DNA of 64,000 nt from assembly GCA_944381625.1 (NCBI GenBank), contig CALWLW010000011.1:43915-107914 (forward strand), given 5' to 3'. The notes under the pieces were generated by a model. It saw only the letters and a program-made list of their open reading frames with translations, was not told the DNA's origin and did not search any database. Positions 57,959-64,000 of the stretch are shown here, piece by piece (the first letter of the stretch is position 1; every line of letters starts with the position of its first letter). Source of the stretch: an uncultured Lachnoclostridium sp. Lineage in GTDB: Bacteria; Bacillota; Clostridia; Lachnospirales; Lachnospiraceae. A program made the position numbers and the translations under genes.

Positions 57959-58129
57959 TCAACGTGCTGCGCGTTCATGATCCTCAATTATTTTTTTCAT
58001 ATGCTCTTTGTATTCATCAATGCTTCCAAAACAGTCCCAGTGATAGGGAAGCCACACTCCTGTAATTTCATGATATTTTTCTTTTAATTCCAGAACTTCC
58101 GGTTCCCGCAGCAAGTCAAATATACTCAT
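57959..58129 (-). CDS. Short 56-aa protein coupled to the minor head protein
   Basis: ATG 58127-58129 overlaps the TGA of the upstream minor-head gene (ATGA) and follows ggggtgatag; stop TGA at 57959-57961. Product: MSIFDLLREPEVLELKEKYH, then EITGVWLPYHWDCFGSIDEY, then KEHMKKIIEDHERAAR. It is too short for the usual length cut-off. A small acidic helical protein directly after a polymorphic C-terminal domain has the position of an immunity protein, but it could equally be a structural helper. Unknown family. Confidence 0.7.
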   Translation of the reverse strand: MSIFDLLREPEVLELKEKYHEITGVWLPYHWDCFGSIDEYKEHMKKIIEDHERAAR

Positions 58130-59883
58130 TCTATCACCCCACGATAAGCCTCAAAGAGTTCTTCCAGTACAGGTTCTGTTTCCTTCAGTGCAAGGACGTC
58201 AATGCTGCTGAGATCAGCAAAAATTTCCATGGCTTTGAATCGGCTGTCCAGTGTCCAATAATCTGGAGCATGCCCGACAGGGACTTCTATTTCGCTATTG
58301 CTTAATGCACTTATTATATCCGAAATAGCAAAGCTTCGCTCATATTTGCCGCCCGGAGCAAACCATTCCTGGATTTCTTCTTTTTGATCATACACTTTTC
58401 TTGAACACGTTTCAATGGCCTGGACAAACCTTTTATTTTCCCAACTACGATATTCCAGCTCATCCATCCTGTGCGTTATTTCGTGGGCAAATACATAATC
58501 CATGTCATAATCTTTCGCATGCGGTGCTTTGGGGTTATATTTTATCGCATCGGAATCTGGAAGATAAGCAAACGGCGCCTTCAAGTTCTCATCTTTGATC
58601 ATGTCTGTAACTTCTGCATATAGAGCCATTCTGTTTTTATGGGTGCTGGGATTCTTATCTCCCCTGAGACAGCTTATAAAATCTTCATGAGCCGTCAGAA
58701 TATCCACTTCCCCTTCCTGATCTTCCGCTTGCTCCTTCCACTCTGCTGCTTTTCTCTTATATTGATTCCGATTTTCCGGATCCAGTGAATACTTTGCAAG
58801 CCTGCCATACTTCTCCGCCTGCCTGGCAGCATACTGCCTCTGCGCCTCATCTCTGCTCGCTTGTCCGATGGCTTCCAGCTCCGCTTCCGTCCAGGAGTCG
58901 TCTGCCGTGGAGATACCCGGGAAGTAAGTTGTATGGACGTCCTTGCATCGTGGATGGTAGAGGCCGTACTCGATGGCCTTGCTCATCAGCGGATACCGCT
59001 TCCCCGTCTCCGGATCAATCCCATCTTTGGATCCGCCGCTCCACACATCATCGATCAGTACCTTGCCGCAGAATGGCAGGCACTTCGGGCAGGGATTTCC
59101 GCGCTTATTGACAATGACCGTGGCAATGCCCCATTCCTGCCGCTTCTCTCCCTCCCCCTGAAGATATGCCCGTTTGCTGGCCGTCCGGATGGCCATGTCA
59201 GCATAGTCTGCAAGCGTATGCCTGGCTCCATTGGCATATACAACACAATTCAACCCGCGGGAAAGCATGTCCTTTGTGGCCATATCCACGGCTTTTTCGT
59301 ATGTGCCGGCACCCGTATTGGCATAAACCTGGGCGTTAAAGATTGCCTTCCGGTAGTCATCATTGGCTTTCCGGAGTATCGCCGTCTCTGCCTTCTCCAT
59401 GTCCCGCACAGTGGCTTCAATCAGAGCCTCCAGCTTCCGGTCATTCAATTTAAAGAACTCCCCAGTACCCTGTAATGCGCCCCTGCTCCCGAACATTTTC
59501 AACAGAGCTTCCGCTTTCTGCAGGAAATTTTTTCCATCCATCTCTTCCAGCAGATCCAGCATTTTTTGAGGCATATTGGGAAACCGATAACCTCTTTTAA
59601 TGGCCCGAAGTATCCGGATCTCCTGATCCATATTCCCCCTGTCTCTTGCTTCCCGAATCAGGACAGCAATCTCATTGTTGATGTCTTTAAAGCGATTCTT
59701 ATATTTTTTCTGGTTCTTCCGCTTATACCTTTCCAGAGCCTTCAGCTGTTCGGCCTGCCACATGGACCATTGGATACCTTCTTTCGTCTCCTCAGCCCGG
59801 TGCCGGTCCATATTTTTGATCATGGATTCCATGAGTTCTTTCTCTATAGCCTGAAGCGCTTCCACGATATCATACTCACTCAT
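58126..59883 (-). CDS. Phage minor head protein (MuF/minor capsid 2-like) with C-terminal HExxH domain
   Basis: ATG 59883 follows atggcaggtgatctgg; GTG 59892 is upstream. 585 residues. The N-terminal helical part is followed by a MuF-type core (about 145-330) with the Cys set CPKCLPFC (265, 268, 272) and HPRC (313) and NARHTLADYADMAIRTAS-like NGARHTLADYADMAIRTAS. From about 420 the protein has a different, acidic domain with HEITH (467-471), and a likely third ligand Glu553 in KAMEIFADL. HExxH plus a distant Glu is the zincin metallopeptidase pattern. MuF proteins are known carriers of polymorphic C-terminal toxin domains; activity here is inferred. Confidence 0.82.
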   Translation of the reverse strand: MSEYDIVEALQAIEKELMESMIKNMDRHRAEETKEGIQWSMWQAEQLKALERYKRKNQKKYKNRFKDINNEIAVLIREARDRGNMDQEIRILRAIKRGYRFPNMPQKMLDLLEEMDGKNFLQKAEALLKMFGSRGALQGTGEFFKLNDRKLEALIEATVRDMEKAETAILRKANDDYRKAIFNAQVYANTGAGTYEKAVDMATKDMLSRGLNCVVYANGARHTLADYADMAIRTASKRAYLQGEGEKRQEWGIATVIVNKRGNPCPKCLPFCGKVLIDDVWSGGSKDGIDPETGKRYPLMSKAIEYGLYHPRCKDVHTTYFPGISTADDSWTEAELEAIGQASRDEAQRQYAARQAEKYGRLAKYSLDPENRNQYKRKAAEWKEQAEDQEGEVDILTAHEDFISCLRGDKNPSTHKNRMALYAEVTDMIKDENLKAPFAYLPDSDAIKYNPKAPHAKDYDMDYVFAHEITHRMDELEYRSWENKRFVQAIETCSRKVYDQKEEIQEWFAPGGKYERSFAISDIISALSNSEIEVPVGHAPDYWTLDSRFKAMEIFADLSSIDVLALKETEPVLEELFEAYRGVIE

Positions 59884-59888
59884 CCAGA

Positions 59889-60110
59889 TCACCTGCCATT
59901 GGAATGCACCCGAAATCCCTGCCCCTTAAACTGCCGGATCAGGTTCTTCAGCTGGGTGATACTCTGACAGCGGTCATTCCGCAGTTCTGCATAATCACCC
60001 TTTTCCACCGCGTAAATCCCCAGCGGTACCTGTTCCCTGGCTATCTCCAGCAGCCCCTGATACTCCTTCCGGCTCATTTTGTACACCCGGTTCATGACCT
60101 TTACCCGCAT
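59889..60110 (-). CDS. Small phage protein, 73 aa, overlapping the portal gene
   Basis: MRVKVMNRVYKMSRKEYQGLLEIAREQVPLGIYAVEKGDYAEL, then RNDRCQSITQLKNLIRQFKGQGFRVHSNGR, looks like a compact alpha/beta protein. Its start lies 115 bases inside the portal 3' end, where the portal product is a Gly-rich tail. Start candidates are ATG 60110 (gtggaaggaa), 60095 and 60077. It ends just before the minor head protein, six bases from ATG 59883. Unknown function; the position is common for a portal-linked small protein. Confidence 0.65.
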   Translation of the reverse strand: MRVKVMNRVYKMSRKEYQGLLEIAREQVPLGIYAVEKGDYAELRNDRCQSITQLKNLIRQFKGQGFRVHSNGR

Positions 60111-61629
60111 TTCCTTCCACTCCCTTCAGATCCAGCCGGAACGGCCCTGCATCCTGATTGACACCGGGTTCCTCCAACTCTGCGATCCCCTGCTCTGCTT
60201 TCAGTCTGGCGATCTCCTCCTTCTTCCATTCCTCGTCCTTGCTGTCACCGTAAAGTTCTTCCACCTGCGCCTCCACGCTCATCATCGGGACCCCAGGTCG
60301 GGCCTTTGCCAGCGTTTCTACCTGGCTTTCAAAAGAGGGATTGGCATACTCTCCAAAAGGCACATCCACCTTTACTTCCTCAACCGCCTTTTTATTCAGG
60401 ATGTTGTAGGCATTGATAGTTGCCCCCACCAATTTAGGCAGCATCTCCTGCAGAGCTTCCACGATGGCGTTCCGGGTATACAGAGTAGCTTTCTCTTTCT
60501 CCCGCTGGGCATCCGCATTATCCAGTTTCTTCACATCGATTCCCAGTGTGCTGGGACTGATGATGCCCTGCAGGCACAGATCCAGTGCCGTACAGTAGGA
60601 TGCCAGATAGCTTTCGTGGGGTATGTCCGGCTGATCCGTGCTGACTTTATTCTCCGCTTTCTCAGACATATCATTGTCAGAAGCAAAATATCTGTTATCA
60701 AACGGATTCGGCCGGATCACCTGCCCTGTCTCCGGGTCATGAGGCACCAGACACTCAGGTACATACGTCTTTGCCCTGCCAGCCCGGAGCGCATCCATCC
60801 ACTGGCTCCAGGCCTCGTCAAACGCGTCAAAACTGTCCAGCTTCCCATCAAAGATCGATCCGCCGCGGCCTTCATACTTTCCCGACTCATAGACCTGGAA
60901 TGGGACAGCCAGCATTACCTCTTTGTCAAAACTCCAGTTCTTGATGTTTTCCGTTTCAGTGATCACTTTCAGGTCCGCCGGCTTCCCATCCAGATACAAC
61001 TCATTGATGATATACCCGAAGCCGTACCGCTCATTCAGTACATATGTCCTGCCTTTGCATCGATAAGGCGTTTTAAACACCACCTCCCGGATACGATCCC
61101 GGTGACGAATGAATTCCACCCTCTCCCCCGGATACCATTCCAGAATCGGGTACTCACTGACCTGCGTATCAATCGTAATCTTGAAAGCTCCGTCTCCGAT
61201 ATACAGCGTTTCCTTCAGCGCCTTTTCCATCTTCTTTGGGAACGCATTATCCTTCGCGATCTCATCCCACAGTTTTTTCTGCTGTTCTCCCCCGGAAAAG
61301 TCAAAATCATTCATGTCGGACAGCACGATAGCTGACAGGATCCGGACGATAAGGCCGGGAAGTCCTGTGTGTATCTTGCGCATCTCCATCCCCGGTGTAC
61401 ACTTCGATGCCCAGAATTTATATTTGTCCGCATATTCCATGTTCTGCTGGCGGTACAGCTGCTCCAGCTCATTGCTGTCCCCGCGGTACCATATACGGTT
61501 GCGGATTGCATTGGCCTCAAAATCCAGGATCTCGTTGATCTGGATCTGATGCGGGTTCGCAGGAAGCACATTCAACCAGCTTCGGATGCCCCGCTTAATG
61601 TTTTCATTCATATTCTCCAACCATCTCAT
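59995..61629 (-). CDS. Phage portal protein (SPP1 gp6-like)
   Basis: 544 residues. Typical portal segments: IQINEILDFEANAIRNRIWYRGDSNELEQLY, SKCTPGMEMRKIHTGLPGLIVRILSAIVLSDMNDFDF, LKETLYIGDGAFKITIDTQVSEYPILEWYPGERVEFI and GIISPSTLGIDVKKLDNADAQREKEKATL. The Gly/Glu-rich last 40 residues overlap the next gene. It forms the dodecameric DNA gate at one capsid vertex. ATG 61629 overlaps the stop of the 38-codon gene upstream. Confidence 0.92.
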   Translation of the reverse strand: MRWLENMNENIKRGIRSWLNVLPANPHQIQINEILDFEANAIRNRIWYRGDSNELEQLYRQQNMEYADKYKFWASKCTPGMEMRKIHTGLPGLIVRILSAIVLSDMNDFDFSGGEQQKKLWDEIAKDNAFPKKMEKALKETLYIGDGAFKITIDTQVSEYPILEWYPGERVEFIRHRDRIREVVFKTPYRCKGRTYVLNERYGFGYIINELYLDGKPADLKVITETENIKNWSFDKEVMLAVPFQVYESGKYEGRGGSIFDGKLDSFDAFDEAWSQWMDALRAGRAKTYVPECLVPHDPETGQVIRPNPFDNRYFASDNDMSEKAENKVSTDQPDIPHESYLASYCTALDLCLQGIISPSTLGIDVKKLDNADAQREKEKATLYTRNAIVEALQEMLPKLVGATINAYNILNKKAVEEVKVDVPFGEYANPSFESQVETLAKARPGVPMMSVEAQVEELYGDSKDEEWKKEEIARLKAEQGIAELEEPGVNQDAGPFRLDLKGVEGNAGKGHEPGVQNEPEGVSGAAGDSQGTGTAGDLRGGKG

Positions 61630-61742
61630 TCCTTATCCTTCTTTCGGTCATCTTTTCTGCCCTGGCCTTCAATCGCATCACCGATCCGGTCGGCACACGA
61701 ATAAATCACAAACATCAACACCCAAAACTGCCAGGTAATCAT
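61626..61742 (-). CDS. 38-aa putative single-span membrane protein between terminase and portal
   Basis: ATG 61740-61742 overlaps the terminase TGA (ATGA), and its own TGA overlaps the portal ATG. Product: MITWQFWVLMFVIYSCADRI, then GDAIEGQGRKDDRKKDKE: a hydrophobic helix of about 14 residues and a charged tail. The two overlaps make it a true translational link in the operon even though it is very short. Function unknown. Confidence 0.6.
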   Translation of the reverse strand: MITWQFWVLMFVIYSCADRIGDAIEGQGRKDDRKKDKE

Positions 61743-63103
61743 CCGTTTTCCTCCTCAAATCCAATCAGATGTTTATACGGAATCCAGCTATATTGGTTAG
61801 CATTAATTGTATGGTCATTCTTGTCCTCAGGCTTATCCTTCTCCTCATCCCAGGAATACCGGTCAAGCTCAGAAAGATGCTCCACGCAGGTATCCACCAC
61901 CAGATAACAGCCCTGCTCGATAAAGCCAAGCTGCAGCTTGATACGATCCAGAATCTCCAGTTTCTTGTATGCATCCCAGAAATTATACAGGCATCCTTGC
62001 AGACGCTTGTACTTGCGCAGCTCTGTGATCGTTGCCTGGTCTGCAGAGTCCACATACACATCCTTGGCGAAGCCCCATTCCTTCCGGCAGTGTTCCAGAA
62101 AATCCACAAACTTTACTGCCGTATCGCTGGGCGCCAGCGGCGTGTCCAGGCTGGCATTGCTGTATACCTTCTCCGCCAATGTGATCAATTTCCGGTCTTC
62201 CGTGATCCCCTGGAACAACATTGCGATGGTATCCGGGGACTTGGCGGAATAGGAAGTGTCCAGTCCTGCGGAAAACTTCTTGAATCTCAGTTTCCCGGCG
62301 GCGACCTGCTTTTTCACCCATGCGGCAGTGACCACATGCTTCTTCCTGTCGAAGTTGGGGAAGATCAGACCAGTCGCCTTTCCTCTCAGACCCTGGATCT
62401 TGTTCTTCCAGATCTTCGTCCCCTTCGGAGTGTTCCGAATGATCTGCTCCAGCTTCTCTGCAGGCAGACCAAGGTTATGGGCAAAAGAAAAGAACCAATG
62501 CACCCAGCCGGGCTTTGGTTCCTCTTTCAGCTCATCTTTAATTTCCTGCGGCGTCTCCGCCTCCCATTCCGGCAGCGGCCGGGAACAGTTGATATATTCT
62601 TTATACACATCCAACCCGGGATCATCCGGGTTCAGGGTAGCCATCAGATAATCGCAGCGCATGGCCGCCTCACGGACGAAATCGATATCCGCCGTATTGA
62701 TCTCATCGATGTACAGGCAGCCGTACTGGCCGCCCAGGGCATCCTTCCACTTTCGTTTGTTTCCATAACCAACCACAAAGATAATCTTATCTCCGTCGGA
62801 TGTATGGAACAACAGGTGCGGCATCTTATACTCTCCGGAGCCGTTGCCTTTATACTCCACCAGCACGCCGAAATCGTCCAGGATCCCCAGATCCTTGTTG
62901 ATGATATTCTTCTCGGCGGCGCCGGTATCATCCGCAGCCAGGATGTGGAGCTTCTTCGGGCTTTCTGCCACCTTCAGCATGAATTTGAACAGGCCAACCG
63001 TCGTCTTCCCCGCGGCTGTGGTTCCTTCCAAGAACTCTACCGGGGCGTCACATCGCAGAAATGCTTTATATTTTTCCGACAGCAGCAGTCTTTCTTTGCT
63101 CAC
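61739..63103 (-). CDS. terL: Phage terminase large subunit
   Basis: 454 residues. Walker A is GTTAAGKTT (27-35), Walker B CLYIDEIN near 130, and the coupling segment MATLNPDDPG follows. The nuclease half has AGLDTSYSAKSPDTIAM and VYVDSADQATITEL with the acidic metal ligands, and ends NDHTINANQYSWIPYK. It pumps DNA into the procapsid and cuts it. It overlaps terS by one base (63103). Confidence 0.95.
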   Translation of the reverse strand: MSKERLLLSEKYKAFLRCDAPVEFLEGTTAAGKTTVGLFKFMLKVAESPKKLHILAADDTGAAEKNIINKDLGILDDFGVLVEYKGNGSGEYKMPHLLFHTSDGDKIIFVVGYGNKRKWKDALGGQYGCLYIDEINTADIDFVREAAMRCDYLMATLNPDDPGLDVYKEYINCSRPLPEWEAETPQEIKDELKEEPKPGWVHWFFSFAHNLGLPAEKLEQIIRNTPKGTKIWKNKIQGLRGKATGLIFPNFDRKKHVVTAAWVKKQVAAGKLRFKKFSAGLDTSYSAKSPDTIAMLFQGITEDRKLITLAEKVYSNASLDTPLAPSDTAVKFVDFLEHCRKEWGFAKDVYVDSADQATITELRKYKRLQGCLYNFWDAYKKLEILDRIKLQLGFIEQGCYLVVDTCVEHLSELDRYSWDEEKDKPEDKNDHTINANQYSWIPYKHLIGFEEENG

Positions 63104-63606
63104 TATCCATCACCGCCGCGCATCTGCCGGAGCAGGTCATCCAGCTTGGTTTTCTCTGTCTCCAGACCTCCGGACAACTCTACCTTATCTTTGAACATCC
63201 CCAGATGCTTGCCCAGAAGCTCCAGCGCCTTCAGCTTATCAGCCATCTTGATCTCTCGTTCCAAACCATCCTCGCCAAAGGTCTTGACCTTCACGGACTG
63301 AATCGCGGCAGTGTCCTCTGGCGATGCATCTGGCCTTAGAGTAGCCGTTTCTGCATCAATCACATCGCTGGCATTCACAAAGGCGATCTTTGCCAGCTCC
63401 ATAACCACACGTTCTGCATTGACTCCAGTCCGCCTGCTACGCTCAGCCATTGCCTTTGCGACACATGCCTGAATGTCAGGTTTCGTCAAGTTCTCGCTCC
63501 CGATGGATTTCGCAGTGTCTGGACTGTACCCGGCACGTATGGCTGCCTGAGTGGCGTTCAAGTCAACCAGGTATTCTTCTATGAATCGTTTTTGTTTTTT
63601 GGTCAC
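63103..63606 (-). CDS. terS: Phage terminase small subunit (Terminase_2)
   Basis: 167 residues starting GTG 63606 behind gagaggtggtgatcctga. MTKKQKRFIEEYLVDLNATQAAIRAGYSPDTAKSIGSENLTKPDI is the family's N-terminal HTH, given here by parts: LNATQAAIRAGYS and the LTKPDIQACVAKAM helix. It recognises the packaging start on phage DNA and delivers it to TerL. It stands after a terminator (63645-63673), so structural transcription probably starts in the 63610-63640 gap or reads through. Confidence 0.93.
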   Translation of the reverse strand: MTKKQKRFIEEYLVDLNATQAAIRAGYSPDTAKSIGSENLTKPDIQACVAKAMAERSRRTGVNAERVVMELAKIAFVNASDVIDAETATLRPDASPEDTAAIQSVKVKTFGEDGLEREIKMADKLKALELLGKHLGMFKDKVELSGGLETEKTKLDDLLRQMRGGDG

Positions 63607-63644
63607 TCAGGATCACCACCTCTCAATTGTTTCGTTTTTAGGGC

Positions 63645-63673
63645 AAGAAAAAGAGATGGCGTGAAGCCATCCC
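63645..63673 (-). terminator. Terminator before the structural genes
   Basis: GATGGC (63655-63660), loop GTGAA and GCCATC (63666-63671); on the minus strand TCTTTTTC follows. It ends transcription coming from the far part of the prophage. Confidence 0.7.
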
Positions 63674-63687
63674 CTTACTCGCTAAAG

Positions 63688-63936
63688 TTATGTTTTATTT
63701 TTTGATAAAAATTCTAGATACAATAAACAAAGTTCTATTCCTATCCTTCTCCCAAATGAATCTTTTACCAACGAAACCATATTGTTTTTTGTATTATTAC
63801 AAATTTCGTTATCATCCACAGAGAATCTCTTTTTTGTAGTAGAAATAGATAAATATGCATCCACATAAACTGTGGATCCCCTTTTTGATAATAAAAGTTC
63901 TACCGATTTTCTGATTATCTTTGCAAATCTCCGCAA
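63688..63936 (-). CDS. Hypothetical phage protein, 82 aa
   Basis: The frame runs from TTG 63936 (MRRFAKIIRKSVELLLSKRG) to TAA 63688, closed upstream by TGA near 63960. AT-rich compared with the structural genes. Residues 22-36 (VYVDAYLSISTTKKR) and the end GIELCLLYLEFLSKNKT look like a small folded protein. No family recognised and no strong ribosome site for the TTG, so the start, or the gene itself, is uncertain. Confidence 0.4.
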   Translation of the reverse strand: MRRFAKIIRKSVELLLSKRGSTVYVDAYLSISTTKKRFSVDDNEICNNTKNNMVSLVKDSFGRRIGIELCLLYLEFLSKNKT

Positions 63937-64000
63937 ATGCTGGAAAGGCTTGTTATATCAAGCATTTCCGGCATTTTGCGTTTCGGAAGATACCCCGCAT

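Larger units (their letters stand above)
43567..64000 (-). mobile_element. Siphovirus-type prophage, structural and lysis part (continues past the window)
   Basis: About 20.4 kb read entirely on the minus strand in canonical order: small and large terminase, portal, minor head protein, scaffold, capsid, four head-tail joining proteins, tail tube, tail chaperones, tape measure, distal tail, tail/baseplate proteins, fibre, holin and amidase. Genes overlap or nearly touch. Tape-measure length, about 1170 residues, implies a tail of roughly 175 nm at 1.5 Angstrom per residue. Repressor, integrase and replication genes must lie beyond 64000. Confidence 0.95.

Noticed and set aside
57820..57987. 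N-terminal extension of the 69-aa phage protein
   Set aside because: The extension crosses two hairpins and the stop region of the preceding gene; ATG 57819 has a proper ribosome site.
61769..63301. 510-codon plus-strand frame opposite the terminase
   Set aside because: Shadow of terL/terS with no ribosome site or motif.

Overview
The window reads as a chromosomal segment of an anaerobic, moderately GC-rich Firmicute, most likely a Lachnospiraceae (Clostridium cluster XIVa) member. The basis is strong AGGAGG-type ribosome sites, a CIRCE operator, a two-gene SmsCB Fe-S assembly system, a compact mraY-ftsW-murA-divIB-ftsZ cluster, and a resident siphovirus prophage with typical Firmicute structural genes. 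This assignment is inference; no 16S or other species marker is present.

Layout. 1-2000: the end of a class V aminotransferase and three small genes. 1980-3190: tandem Hsp20 chaperones behind a sigmaA promoter overlapped by CIRCE. 3250-7210: ketopantoate reductase, ZIP metal transporter, thioredoxin convergent with a thioredoxin-reductase-like flavoprotein, and BioY behind a BirA-like operator. 7240-15340: a peptide/nickel-type ABC transporter operon headed by a SAM methyltransferase and preceded by a LysR regulator, then a second paralogous methyltransferase among repeats. 15450-17120: SmsB/SmsC. 17250-24790: a TetR-controlled RND/MMPL exporter coupled to a 1224-residue GLUG-repeat surface protein, with an AIM24-family gene. 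24920-26580: aroD/aroE. 26670-32600: ftsZ, divIB, murA, ftsW and mraY, with repeat elements in three of the gaps. 32730: tRNA-Gly(CCC). 32817-39486: a galactitol-type PTS operon with BglG regulator, ribulose-phosphate epimerase, 2-hydroxyacid dehydrogenase and DapA-family aldolase. 39663-42709: a TetR/MFS/UroD-like methyltransferase operon behind a perfect 30-bp operator. 42895-43566: the 3' part of a penicillin-binding protein gene. 43567 to the end: a prophage, read on the minus strand from terminase through head, tail, holin and amidase genes.

The most striking point is the prophage/PBP junction. The PBP reading frame runs out at a TGA inside its SxN active-site motif, and prophage sequence starts there, so the lysogen cannot express this PBP from an intact gene unless the phage excises. 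Other points of interest are a phage minor-head protein with a C-terminal HExxH domain followed by an overlapping 56-codon gene, a small zinc-ribbon gene that appears to start at ATT, and a methyltransferase/LysR/ABC locus with a 24-bp repeat bracketing the second methyltransferase. There are also a cloverleaf-like repeat between ftsZ and divIB and a partial duplicate of the aroD 3' end.

Nearly all host genes lie on the minus strand in short operons with ATGA overlaps. No CRISPR array, rRNA gene, insertion-sequence transposase or phage integrase is visible; the integrase side of the prophage lies beyond the window.
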